Shown here piece by piece: positions 1 to 10,286 of a stretch of 64,000 nt of DNA. The translations under genes and the position numbers were made by a program. Position 1 is the stretch's first letter, and every line of letters starts with the position of its first letter. Below the pieces are notes generated by a model. That model ran no database searches, was not told the origin of the DNA, and saw only the letters and a list, made by a program, of their open reading frames with translations. This DNA comes from Hyperoodon ampullatus (Eukaryota; Chordata; Mammalia; Artiodactyla; Ziphiidae). Location: positions 5,019,239 to 5,083,238 of the forward strand of contig OX457061.1 of the NCBI GenBank assembly GCA_949752795.1, written 5' to 3'.

Positions 1-489
1 GAGGTTTACATGACTTGCCCAGTTGGCACGTGGAAGAGCAGGGTGGAACCATTGCCCGGTACTGAAACAAACCCTTTTGAAATGGATAAGTGGCAAAGAC
101 ACCACAGATGGAAGAAGATTCTAATAATACAAGCACTGGTGAACAGCAAGAGACTGACGATGTTCACAGTTCTTCTACTTCCAGTACCTGCTTTTGTCAG
201 CAGCTTTGTGAGGTAAAAAACAGCAATCTAATTAGCTCTGACAAGAAAATGGCCAGGAGATCGGCAGCTGTGAAGAAAACTCTTTGATGAATACCACACT
301 AAATGTATATTTTTCCTTGGGATATTAGCTAATTCATTGGTTTGATATATTAGTCGTCATGATTAGCAAGACCATTTAAAACTAAGTATCTAGGACTCGA
401 GAACCAAACTCTAAAATTTAAATTATGTTTAAAGTCAGTACTTTAAAAGCATCATGGTAAGTGTTTACAAGCTTCTTCTGAATTGTCTT

Positions 490-1850
490 AATGTGTAAGT
501 GTTCTGGTAGCACGTGGACACGCCCATCTCAGCCCTCCTTTTCTGTATCCCCTGCTCTTCCAGACTCTCAATTTTGGAATGTCCTAGGGCTGAGTCCTCC
601 AGTCTCTTCCTGCGCAATCTAGTTCCATGTCTAAATGCCATCTAAATACTGGTCATTCCCAAGTATATGTGTCCAGACCCCGTCTCTTCCCTGAACTGCA
701 GACTGCCCACTTAACGTCACCACTCGGATGTCTTGTAAGTGTCAGACTTGATGTGCCTAAACCAGGGCTCTTGGTTCACCGCCCTACCTCCTGCCCAGCT
801 GGCTCCTCCCTGGGTGCCCATGACGGTAAATTACGCCATTTTTGACCTAGTTGTTCAGGCTCAGAAATCTTGGAGTCCTCCCCGACCCCTCGCTCACAGC
901 CCGTATCTGACCCATCAGCAGATCCTCTTGGGCTTACTTCACATATATTCTGCCTCCGGTCCCTCTTGCCAGCTCCTCTGCTGACTCAGGCTCCAGGCCA
1001 CTGCCGTCTCCCCCTGTACTGCCGTGGTGCCCGCCTCACTGGCCTCTTGGTTCCCACTTCACCTCACAGCTGTCTAGTCTTCCTTCCTTCCTTCAACAGC
1101 CAGAGCGTGAATTAGATCACATCAGGCCTGATGAGGATTGTCCCGTGGCTTCCCCTTACACTGTGAATGAAAAAGTCCTTACCACGGCCTGCGCGTGGCA
1201 CCCTGTACTCTGGCGCCTGGCTCGCTCGTACCGCTGTCCCTTGCTGCTCTTTCCCAGCCGCTCGGGTTTTTGAGCTTTTCCTTCGGGTGTTCTGGGAAGA
1301 TACCAAGCACACTCCTGCCTCAGAACCTGTGCTTGCTCTTCGCTCTGCCTGTTCATCCCCCCCGGGCATTGGGGTTAATGGCTGCCGAGAGCCTGTGGTC
1401 AGAAGCCACTTGCTGGTTATGTGACCTTGGGAAAGTCCCTCACGCCTCTTCCTCTTAAAAATCTTCCTCATGGAGAAAATGGAGCCAATGGTGGGGTCCT
1501 TATGAGTTCACGCACAGGAAGCACTTAGGTCCTGAGTCTCGGGAAACGTGAGCTGCCCTTCTGGGTGCGTTTGCCCCCTAACTCCTTTCGGCTCTCTGTT
1601 CATGTGTCACCCCGAGCGGCCTCCTCTAGCCACGGGGGTCCAAAGCAGTATTCACATCACATTATCCCCTCACTGTCCCCTAACCCTGCCTTTGCTTTTT
1701 TTTTTTTTTTTTTTTAATATAGTGCTTATTTGCTTCTTTTTTATGATCTTTCTCTCTCATTAGGAGGTAAGCTCCTTGTCAGCTGCTGCTTCACCAGAGC
1801 TCAAAAGGCACACAGGTGAAGCTCACAAATTCTTGTTGAATGAGTGGATA
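490..1850 (+). mobile_element. Long L2 LINE relic, + orientation
   Basis: The sequence follows the familiar 3' portion of L2. A stretch resembling the L2 text about residues shared with 'atcagcaaatcc' is near 915, and the 'ggcttcccc ... gtccttacca' block is at 1150-1185. The L2 3' end, with 'aagctccttgtc' (1769) and 'cttgttgaatga' (1832), closes it. A MIR interrupts it at about 1370-1540 and a poly-T tract lies at 1696-1715. It is ancient, diverged and non-coding. Confidence 0.7.
1370..1540 (-). mobile_element. MIR SINE nested in the L2
   Basis: It shows the antisense MIR pattern: 'cttgctggttatgtgaccttgg' type wording near 1410, then a diverged 'tcctcatgga...aaaatgg' block at 1465-1485. It sits inside an L2 that continues on both sides. 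Confidence 0.55.
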
Positions 1851-2621
1851 AAAGCACACGTTGGGTGTGGGCTCAGCTTCGTAGTGGAGAAGGTTGTGCA
1901 TCTTTAAAAGCCTGGAGAGCGTTAACTAGAGGGCGCTGCTGTGACTCCTACGCCGGCCCCGCCCCAACTAGAGGCCGCTTAGTCAAGGTGGAGGACCGCC
2001 TCTGCAAGTAGGGTGCTGTAAAGGGCAGGAGGCCACAGACCCTGGGGGCTTAGTGGGCTAGCGGAAGGTGGTGGGAGCCTTTCCCCAGTGAGGGCGTTGC
2101 CTCTTCTGACCCCGTCATGTTCCAGGCAAAGCAGAGAATGTGCGTCCCCCTTGATGGTTGCCCACTGAGAGTCTGCTGGGTGTTGACTCTTAGGTTTCAT
2201 CTGCTTTGCTGGGGAGGAAGGAGGTGGGATTCAGTGCAGGCAGGAGCAGGTTCACACAGGGTACTGAGTCTTTAGCCAAAGTAAAGGCTCCTGAGTGGGG
2301 ATGTGGGAGATGGAGGTGGGAAAGGTAGTTCAGGGGCTGGACTCCCAAAGGCCTCAAATGGCCGTCTGGGCACTTGACTTCCTCCTTTGGGTATTCCAGG
2401 AAGCATCAAGAGCTTAAGAAATATTCTCCACATATACTTAGACATTTCCCCGAGTATTGCAAATAGTATGAAATAAGTGGCAGAGGAGAAAATTACTATT
2501 TTTGTTCACTTAAAAAATTAGTTCCTTTCTCTCAATTCCAGGTGGAATTAATAAAGTTGAGGGTGTGGGCTTTCTCCCTTTCATGTCCTGCAGGCTAGTT
2601 TCTGGCCCAGTCCTGACTTTA

Positions 2622-2963
2622 TTTATGTATGTACGTATGTATGGCTGCGTTGGGTCTTCGTTGCTGCACGCGGGCTTTCTCTAGTTGCGGCGAGCGGGGG
2701 CTACTCTTCGTTGCAGTGTGCGGGCTTCTCATTGAGGTGGCTTCTCTTGTTGCAGAGCACGGGCTCTAGGCGTGTGGGCTTCAGTAGTTGCGGCACGTGA
2801 GCTTCAATAGTTGCGGCTCGTGGGCTCCAGAGCGCAGGCTCAGTAGTTGTGGTGCACAGGCTTAGTTGCTCTGTGGCACGTGGAATCATCCCAGACCAGG
2901 ACTCGAACCTGTGTCCCCTGCATCGGCAGGTGGATTCGTAACCACTGCGCCACCAGGGACGTC
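2622..2963 (-). mobile_element. CHR-1-type SINE with 16-bp target duplication
   Basis: Antisense CHR SINE: a TATG-rich tail at the left, 'ggctgcgttgggtcttcg' near 2643, and the SINE head (reverse complement of 'ttccctggtggcgcagtgg') at the right end. It is flanked by a perfect 16-bp direct repeat cccagtcctgacttta at 2606-2621 and 2964-2979. Confidence 0.93.
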
Positions 2964-3649
2964 CCCAGTCCTGACTTTAGAAAGAACAACAAATAAGCAG
3001 CAGCTTCTTTAAAAGTCTGGATGCTGATTTAGCAGCGAGGACTCTGCCTTAATTGCTCTTCCTTTAGTGAACCAGCATCAGCTGCCAGGGTCCCTGAAAA
3101 ACCCGGAAGCTTTCTCATGGGGGTGCCTTGGAATTGGAGGTTCTGCCCCCTGTATTTTGCAGGTTAGGTCACACCCCAAGAAAGATGGACTGGCAGACTT
3201 TACAGTTCATTCTGTAGAGTGTCAGTTCTGGGCCTGCCTGGACAGAAACAAAGTAGCCTTGTGTGGTATACAGTATCAATATTCAGTGAGGATTAGCACT
3301 TTGTTGTTGTTGACACACCCCTGCCAGAAGTAAGGCAGCTGGCTAGCTGTGGAAAAACACCAGGCTGGGAGCCAGTGATTAGGGTTCTCTGGCTGTCTGT
3401 GGGGAAATGTCTTTCCCTCAAAATGAGGAACCTCAGTTTCCTTGTTTTGGAATGAGAGGGTTGGACTAGCTCTGTGGATCTTAACCTTTTGGAACTCTTT
3501 GAGACTTTAATGAAAGCCATGGACTTCTCTTCCCAGAAAAATGAACACACATGATTTGGTCAACACTTTAGGCACCCCCTGCAGCCCATGAGATGAAACA
3601 CTGGACCTCTTAAGGCTCTGCTGCCTCTGACCCCCATCCACCTCCCCCG

Positions 3650-3905
3650 GTTCTCATACCTCCAGCTGCCCAGGGCCTTTGCACATGCTGCTCCTGCCCA
3701 GAATGCTTTTCACCCATTTGCTTGGTCAGCTCCTGCTCATCCTTTGAGTCTCACCCTTCCCTGACCTCCCAGATTAGATTAGGTTGCCCTGCTAGACGTG
3801 TTCCCCTCCCGGAACTTCTCAGCACTGATTACAGTGGTAACTAAGTGACTCTTTGCTCATGTTGTCTGATTCTCCCTAAGCTCCACGTCGGCATTTGTCG
3901 GATGA
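3650..3905 (+). mobile_element. L2 LINE fragment
   Basis: It contains the L2 phrases 'agggcctttgcacatgctg' (3674) and 'cttccctgacctccc' (3753), followed by a diverged 'gcactgattacagtgg' block. It is a fragment without coding capacity. Confidence 0.7.
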
Positions 3906-4799
3906 ATCTGAGGCCACTCAGGCCATGACATTCTGAGACTGATCTGTGAGTTTGCAAGTGTGTCGTAAGAGAGCCCCGGTCTGTGTTTCCTGTGATGCAC
4001 TACTCGGGATGTGCCTTCGCCTTCGGTGATTCCGCAGCGCTGGGCAGGGATGTCACTTCAAAGCAGGGACTAGGGCATCCAGGAGACTGGCTCCCAGACT
4101 TTTTGCCTCAGTGCTGTGCTGGCCTGACCTCCAGGCTGGTCATTGCCCTTTGTTTATACTCTGGACTGAGCTGGAACTCCCACTTTGGAACATTCCCACA
4201 GTGCTTGGGGCTTCCTTGTATTGTTGTATTTTTCTCTGGAGGGGAAGTGACCAACATCAGACTTTCCTCCCAGCAGACAAATTCCATGCACAAAGCTTCA
4301 TGTCAGCTACTGGGCACTGGCTCCAGAGCCCAGCTTCCATCTCCCGCCCGCACACCTGGGGGCGGGGTGGGGAGGAGGTGGTGAAGGTGCACATTACAGC
4401 GATCACGGGCCTTTCCCTTCTGAGCAGTGAGCAGCGCCTTGCAGGACTCCCTGACGCAGGTTTCTTCTGAATCCAGTTGCATCTTGCATTGAGGACAGGA
4501 CTCTGTAAAATGTTTCAGACTTCAGTAACCACAGTGTTACCTCCCTGGTTTATGTCGCTTGCATTCCATAATCAAAAAAGTATTCTGATGATACAAATGT
4601 TTGGAAGTGAAATATTATTTTGTTTGCACTAAGGGAATGAGTTATTTACCAGAACATTGCAATGGATCTTACTGGGATATTTAAAAAAAGAAAAAAATCT
4701 CTGTGACGGTAAATAATTTTTCTTTAAGGTATTGTCTCTAAAGCTGGATGTTCATAGATAATGAAATTAAAAAGAAAAAAAACAGCAAAAATGGTACCT

Positions 4800-5010
4800 A
4801 TCCTTTAGGTGTGCCAGGCACCTTTAAAACATCCTGTTTAAGCTTTAGACTGCCCTGTGAAGTAGGCAGCATATTAGTACATATTTTTCAGAGGTGAAAA
4901 AATCAGGTCCAGGGAGGTGAAGTTCCTATCTCAAAGTCGCCCTGATGGGAAGTGCCCACCTGAAGATTCAAACCGGGTCAGCGCTCCTCCAGAGCCAGCC
5001 CTTTCCACTC
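4800..5010 (+). mobile_element. MIR SINE
   Basis: It matches the MIR layout: 'gtgccaggcacc' (4811), the 'ccctgtgaagtagg' block (4851), a diverged 'tttttcagaggtgaaaaaa' block and a closing 'gattcaaaccgggtc' (4965). Confidence 0.75.
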
Positions 5011-5989
5011 CTCACGTGCCTCGTCCCTCTGGTCAGGAGAAAGAGGTAGCAGGTTTCCCGGCCAAGAATTAAAATTCTTGGGCTGGACCTGGCTCTCTCA
5101 CTAAGTGTGTAGCCTTGACCCCCGCCCTGCCCTGCCCCAAGCTCTTAGGAGGAGATGATTTTGTCAGTCTGTGTCCTTAGGCCCTGCCCTTCTGTGAGTC
5201 CGTGATTTGGGGCTTGCAGTAGTAATACCTCAGGAGTAACTTGGTGACACGCGGTCTGATTGAAAGCAGTCCATGTACCCACAGCACCCTCGGAGGATTT
5301 GCGCAGGACGTGGAGACACGTGATGCTGGCCGTGCAGTGAGCTTTCCACTTCTGGTGGCCTTTCACTTTTGATTCGTCTCATCTGTTTGAGTCTCATGTT
5401 GTCTCCCTAAAGTGTGGACTGGATGGGTCACTTGCCCATCTTGGATGGTGAGCATATTCACCCTTGGGGACGACTCTGGAAGACGCTTTTTCTGAGCTGA
5501 GAGTTAGGGAGGAATTCTTAAGAATAGGCGATTCGATTTACCTTCCCCAACCCCCAGCCCCCATCAAGTTCACACGGAATCATTTTGGGAGGCCGTGGTT
5601 AACCGAGAAGCAGTTGAACCACAGGGTCCTCCCTTCAGAGCTGCTCTCAAGGAAATTTCTAGTTTGTTTGGAAGGTTCATCAGAAAATTAGCTGTTAGAA
5701 TGTGGCAGCCCCTAGCTGAGAAATGGCAGCGTCGGCCTCCAGCCCAGGTTTCCCTGGTGCCCTATTGTCCTGTGTGCACGCAGGGACATGGGGAACTGAC
5801 CCAAACCCAGTTCCTGACTTCAAAAGCTTTACAGACTAGTGGAGATAAAAAAGATACGGATGAAACTCCAGGTTGGGGACTTTGCCTGAGCTGAGGGGTG
5901 GGGAAGGTGGATGAAACAGCGCTCAGGCGGGCCCACACCCCTGGCGCTTGCAGGAAGGAGAGTTCATTTATGGATTAGAAACTCCAGTT

Positions 5990-6363
5990 GGGCTTCCCTG
6001 GTGGCAAAGTGGTTAAGAATCCACCTGCCAATGCAGGGGACACAGGTTTGAGCCCTGGTCCGGGAAGATCCCACATGCCGTGGAGCAACTAAGCCTGTGC
6101 GCCACAACTACCAAGCCTGCGCTCTAGAGCCCACGAGCCACAACTACTGAGCCCGCGTGCCACAACTACTGAAGCCCGTGTGCCTAGACCCCATGCTCTG
6201 CAACAAAAGAAGCCACCGCGATGAGAAGCCCGCGCACCACAACGAAGAGTAGCCCCCGCTCGCCGCAACTAGAGAAAGCCCACGCACAGCGACGAAGACC
6301 CAACGCAGCCAAAAATAAAATAAAAATAAAAAATAAATAAATTTATAAAAGAAAAAAAAAAAA
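5990..6363 (+). mobile_element. CHR-1-type SINE
   Basis: It begins with the CHR head gggcttccctggtggcaaag, continues through the 'cacatgccgtggagcaactaagcc' region and the ACAACTACTGAGCCC-like repeats, and ends in an A-rich AAATAAA tail. No clear flanking duplication was seen. Confidence 0.92.
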
Positions 6364-6599
6364 CGCCCGTTAACACATTGTAGGGTGTGTTTGCGGGGGG
6401 GTGGGGAGCCTTCATTTGTTCATCCATTTGTTTATTCCTTCATCTCTCTGCCCATTTGTTCAGTAGTTATTAAGCACCTACTGTGCATGGGTATTCTGCT
6501 GGTACTGGGTGGCATCGTGTGCAGAGCATTTGACAAGTTAAAACTTTCTTTAGGTGAAAAGAGACGTTAAGATGTAGGTTCAAAAGTAGAGCCTTTTTG

Positions 6600-6825
6600 G
6601 GCTTCCCTGGTGGCGCAGTGGTTGAGAGTCCGCCTGCCGATGCAGGGGATGCGGGTTCGTGCCCCGGTCCGGGAAGATCCCACATGCCGCGGAGCGGCTA
6701 GGCCCGTGAGCCATGGCCACTGAGCCTGCGCGTCCGGAGCCTGTGCTCCGCAATGGGAGAGGCCACAACAGTGAGAGGCCCGCGTACCGCAAAAAAAAAC
6801 AAAAAAAAAAACAAACAAAAAAAAA
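6600..6825 (+). mobile_element. CHR-2-type SINE, first of a tandem pair
   Basis: Full-length CHR-2-like element: head 'cttccctggtggcgcagtgg', 'ccggtccgggaagatccc', and an end 'gaggcccgcgtaccgc' followed by an interrupted A tail. It is flanked on both sides by agtagagcctttttg (6585-6599 and 6826-6840). Confidence 0.95.
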
Positions 6826-6840
6826 AGTAGAGCCTTTTTG

Positions 6841-7029
6841 GGCTTCCCTGGTGGCGCAGTGGTTGAGAGTCCGCCTGCCGATGCAGGGGATGCGGGTTCG
6901 TGCCCCGGTCCGGGAAGATCCCACATGCCGCGGAGCGGCTAGGCCCGTGAGCCATGGCCACTGAGCCTGCGCGTCCGGAGCCTGTGCTCCGCAATGGGAG
7001 AGGCCACAACAGTGAGAGGCCCGCATACC

Positions 7030-7060
<31 letters not shown>
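6841..7060 (+). mobile_element. CHR-2-type SINE, second of a tandem pair
   Basis: It is nearly identical to the copy at 6600, with one difference noted in the body (cgcataccgc rather than cgcgtaccgc) and a different A tail. A third copy of the same direct repeat, agtagagcctttttg, follows at 7061-7075. Confidence 0.95.
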
Positions 7061-7064
<4 letters not shown>

Positions 7065-7977
7065 GAGCCTTTTTGATCTATTATGCTTTTGTAGATATTT
7101 TGAACTAAATGTCTTCTGGAAGAAATGAGGTCAGATATAATATCTGGCGTTGCAAACTTGCCTAAGGAAAATTGTTACGGTTTTTGGAAGGAAACTGAAG
7201 TCTCTTCAGAGTGTACCGAAAGGGTGGGGTGTTTGTTGATGGAGTTGGGGTGGGTGCTGAACTTGAATTGGATCTTCTACCAACTCTTAGGTTTCAGCGG
7301 CCCCCTCTGGCGCGGTTGGGGTGCGAGCCTTTGCTCTTTTCTGGTCTGTGGTTGCAGTTTGATTGGAAGCTGAGTTCAGCACACAGTGTGAGGGAAGCGG
7401 GGTTGGCCGTGGCCTTCACTGAAGCATTTGCTCTCTTTCCTGCCTGTCATTGGAGGAGTGAAACGGACCCGTGCTATTTGCTTTAAGAAGTTTGGAATCT
7501 CAGGCTGTGATTTTGTAAAAATGATTTCTGTATTGGTAGATCAAAATAGGAAACCTTAAGATCTTGTAAAGATTTGGATTTAGCTTCATTCATTTTCATA
7601 CATTGGCAGGAGTATTTCTGTTTCCCTCAGAACGGGCAGTGGCTGGTGCAGCACGCTGGCCATGGCCCTGGGGGTGGTAACAGAGCACACTGAACAGTTG
7701 GAGCACTAGTGCATTTAGTGCCTCTCAAGCTCCATTTCTTTGGTTCTGTGGGTCTTTTTTGGAACACTGTCTTTAAATTTTACTCTGACTCCCACCTTGT
7801 ACCCTCCAACCCCAATAGAACGAAATTCACTGTGATTATGTGCCTTTGGCTAAATTGCCTGAAGCCAGATAGCGGCCGTCTGAGCTAATACAGTTTCACA
7901 GTCTAAGAGTATAACAGTGTTGGTGATAACGATTTACCAAGGGATTCCTAAGTGTCCCTTTTATTTGATCCTCATTA

Positions 7978-8475
7978 CGTTGCAGGAAGGGGGGCCCCTT
8001 CCAGGGCCCGAGAGCGGGCTCTTGTCTAACACTCGGAGATGAACTGTCCGAGGAGACACACGTGCTGACAAAGCAAGAGACTTTATTGGGAAGGGGCGCC
8101 CGGGCGGAGAGCAGCGGGGTGAGGGAGCCCAGGAAGACTGCTCTGCCACGTGGCTCGCAGTCTCGGGGTTTATGGTGACGGGGTGAGTTTTCGGGTTGTC
8201 TCTGACCAATCATTCTGACTGAGGGTCCTTTCTGGTGGCACGCGCAACTGCTCAGCCAAGATGGATTCCAGCGAGGAGGATTCTGGGAGGTTGGTAGGAC
8301 ATGTGGACTGGCGTCTCCTCTCTCCTTTTGACCTTTCCCCTATTCTTCTGGTTGGTGGTAGCTTGTTAGTTCCCTGTTCCTTACCAGGATCTCCTGTGGT
8401 AAAATAACTTATGCACATTGTTACTGTCTTTGCCTGGCCAGGGCCGGGCGGTTTCAGTCAGTGTTTCCCCTAACG
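7978..8475 (-). mobile_element. Solo LTR of an endogenous retrovirus (ERV1-like)
   Basis: A 498-bp element is flanked by a 4-bp duplication ATTA (7974-7977 and 8476-8479), the size usual for gamma-type retroviruses. Read on the minus strand it has a promoter-like, GC-moderate body, a CAATAAAGTC-type polyadenylation signal (AATAAA, 8082-8087), a short R/U5-like part and a terminal TGCAA motif. No gag, pol or env remnant adjoins it, so it is a solo LTR left by recombination. Its termini read CG where TG and CA are canonical, which I interpret as mutation or subfamily difference; TG...CA ends 2-3 bp inwards or outwards are also possible. Confidence 0.72.
8082..8087 (-). promoter_or_regulatory. 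LTR polyadenylation signal AATAAA
   Basis: On the minus strand this reads CCAATAAAGTC inside the solo LTR, the standard retroviral R-region poly(A) signal. Relative to RAPGEF1 transcription it is antisense. Confidence 0.7.
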
Positions 8476-8504
8476 ATTACAGCCGGGGAGGTGGGACTAC
8501 TGGC

Positions 8505-8610
8505 ATTATGCCCAATTAACAGATGAGGAAACTGAGAAGGCTGTGCTCTGTTCGCAGAGGCAGAATTTGAACCCAGGTGGTTGGTCCTGCAGCCAGTCTC
8601 ACCCACTGCA
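8505..8610 (+). mobile_element. MIR SINE fragment
   Basis: It contains 'aacagatgaggaaactgag' (8518) followed by 'gaatttgaacccaggtgg' (8563), the central and 3' MIR motifs. Confidence 0.75.
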
Positions 8611-9054
8611 TGTGCTCCAAGGATTCTTTAAGAGCTTTTCTACCCTCAAACTCTGGTATCTAAATCAATGAAATCTTTCCACGTACCTTGCCATTTTCTT
8701 TGTTTTTACCAAAAAGCATATGATTTCATGCCCTTCTTTCTTCCAGGAAACCTGTTGTTCAGAATTTAGGTGGTGCCACATTTTCTCCAGAAAAATTAAT
8801 TCCAAAATAGAGTGTAAGATTGGAGCTTGAGGTGACAAACTCCTAGCTGCTTGTCCTCTGAGGTCTTTTCTTCTTTGGAAACTAAAGTGCAGCTTGCATT
8901 TTGATGTTTGTTTGTTTTTCCCTTGGAAACACAGGATTAATGAAGTCAGCTTGTTTCCTCTCTGATGGAACTTGTCATCTGATGCACACTGGTCTGAGGG
9001 CCAGAACCTTAAAAAGAAGGTGTGATGTTAGGGTCTCTGTTAAATTGTTTCTTG

Positions 9055-9269
9055 GGCTTCCCTGGTGGCGCAGTGGTTGAGAGTCCGCCTGCCGATGCAG
9101 GGGACACGGGTTCGTGCCCCGGTGGGAGGATCCCACATGCCGCGGAGCGGCTGGGCCCGTGAGTCATGGCCGCTGAGCCTGCGCATCCAGAGCCTGTGCT
9201 CCGCGATGGGAGAGGCCACAACAGTGAGAGGCCCACGTACCGCAAACAAAAAAAAAAAAAAAAAAAAAA
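9055..9269 (+). mobile_element. CHR-2-type SINE
   Basis: Head at 9055, B-box-like 'gggttcgtgccccggt' at 9108, and a long A tail. It is flanked by tgtttcttg at 9046-9054 and 9270-9278. It sits about 445 bp before the RAPGEF1 alternative start exon. Confidence 0.94.
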
Positions 9270-9609
9270 TGTTTCTTGTGGCACACCCCCAAATTGGTCT
9301 ATTTTTAACTTTCAGCTTTTTGATCATCTCATTTCCCACTCCTCCCCCAAAGAAAAGCAGTGTCCAAAGTGTTTGGAAATTAATCTGAGGCTGCTGTGCC
9401 AATGAGTAACAGACTGTCAAAGGAGGGCGGAGGAAGAGCTTCCTAGTATAGAGGTACCGAGACCCACCGCCAGGGCGATAACAAGCCTTTTATTCTGATT
9501 TCCTTCCTGGGAGTGAAGGGAGTTTGAAAGGCAGAGGCAAGGACCTTCCAGAGCAGAGTTCGGGTTTTTCTTGTGAGGGTTTGCCAGGGCTCACCGCTGG
9601 GTGATTGGG

Positions 9610-9624
9610 ATGTCTGAGAGATGA
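9610..9624 (+). other. Possible tiny upstream ORF
   Basis: ATG plus three codons (MSER) and a stop lie 90 bp before the RAPGEF1 start. It would matter only if the 5' UTR extends this far, which is unknown. Confidence 0.25.
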
Positions 9625-9698
9625 ATCCCCTTCCAGCTAGTGACTTGGTCCGTATTCGCTGTTCAACAAAGACACCTGGGCTTGGAAGGGCCCTGTGA
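9621..9698 (+). other. Possible 25-codon upstream ORF
   Basis: It begins with the ATGA that also ends the preceding mini-ORF, encodes MNPLPASDLV... and stops 15 bp before the RAPGEF1 ATG. It is relevant only if transcribed as 5' UTR. Confidence 0.25.
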
Positions 9699-9713
9699 TC
9701 CTCTGGCTTTAGA

Positions 9714-9777
9714 ATGGGCAATGCTATTGAGAAACAGAAACCCCTGAAACGAAGCCATCTGTGCCCCTGGAAACAAG
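9714..9777 (+). CDS. RAPGEF1: RAPGEF1 alternative first coding exon (MGNAIEKQ... start)
   Basis: This exon encodes 21 complete residues, beginning MGNAIEKQKP and ending HLCPWKQ, plus the first base (G) of a split codon. A GT donor (gtaagg) follows at 9778. The G joins the AC that opens the exon at 55639 to make Asp, giving KQ-D-SQRSH, which matches my memory of the longer human RAPGEF1 isoform that replaces the MDT start. The ATG has a strong Kozak context (A at -3, G at +4). RAPGEF1 (C3G) is a cytoplasmic exchange factor activating Rap1 and R-Ras, recruited by Crk adaptors to adhesion and growth-factor receptor complexes; this exon only sets the extreme N terminus. I recall Tyr in human where Cys occurs here (LCPW), but could not check. 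The 5' UTR extent and transcription start are not determined; a ctttag acceptor-like string immediately precedes the ATG, so a 5' UTR exon further upstream is possible. Confidence 0.88.
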
Positions 9778-10076
9778 GTAAGGAGGCCCTGTGCTTCATC
9801 GCCAGGAAGAAGGAAGGAGGCAGCCTTCTGTTGGGAGATTTTGGTTTAAAACCAGAGCTGAAACTGCTTGGGGAAATACCTTTCATCAGAAAATGCTTGC
9901 AGTTCAGCATATTTTAAAGAAAATTAACAGGCAGTTCTCCTAAGGAATAAAACGATTTGCATCTCAATGTGATGGCCTGGCTTGGCTGAGAACTTACTTA
10001 GTTCAGTTTGAGAGTTTTATTTAGTACAGCACACGTCCGTTGGTTGAAAATTTTCAGCTTTAAAAAGTATCCCAAG

Positions 10077-10286
10077 GGGCTTCCCTGGTGGTGCAGTGGT
10101 TGAGAGTCCGCCTGCCCATGCAGGGGACGTGGGTTCGTGCCCGGGTCCGGGAGGATCCCACATGCCACAGAGCGGCTAGGCCCGTGAGCCGTGGCTGCTG
10201 AGCCTGCCCGTCCAGAGCCTGTGCTCCGCAGCGGGAGAGGCCGCAACAGTGAGAGGCCCACGTACCGCAAAAAAAAAAAAAATAAA
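10077..10286 (+). mobile_element. CHR-2-type SINE
   Basis: A full element with an A/AAAT tail, flanked by tatcccaag at 10068-10076 and 10287-10295. It lies 300 bp inside the large RAPGEF1 intron. Confidence 0.94.

Larger units (their letters stand above)
1..9713 (+). other. Region upstream of the first RAPGEF1 coding exon (5' flank or upstream intron)
   Basis: I find no protein-coding exon here. The stretch holds a long L2 (490-1850), CHR SINEs, a second L2, a MIR and a solo LTR, listed separately. The remaining stretches (1-489, 1851-2605, 2980-3600, 3960-4800, 5010-5989, 7076-7973, 8611-9045) look like ordinary single-copy sequence without splice-bounded open frames. There is no strong CpG island directly before the exon at 9714, so either the promoter is CpG-poor or an untranslated first exon lies outside the window. 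Confidence 0.6.

Noticed and set aside
6580..7033. Minus-strand frames of 110-150 codons over the CHR SINEs (also at 9009, 48316, 48909)
   Set aside because: The same peptide pattern recurs at every CHR-2 copy, so it is a by-product of the SINE sequence.
9443..9910. A 155-codon minus-strand frame over the alternative RAPGEF1 exon
   Set aside because: It is antisense to a well-supported exon and has no protein-family resemblance.
9778..9917. Read-through of the MGNAIEK frame for 67 codons past the donor as a separate small protein
   Set aside because: A good gtaagg donor and correct split-codon joining to 55639 explain the exon; the extension is intron sequence.
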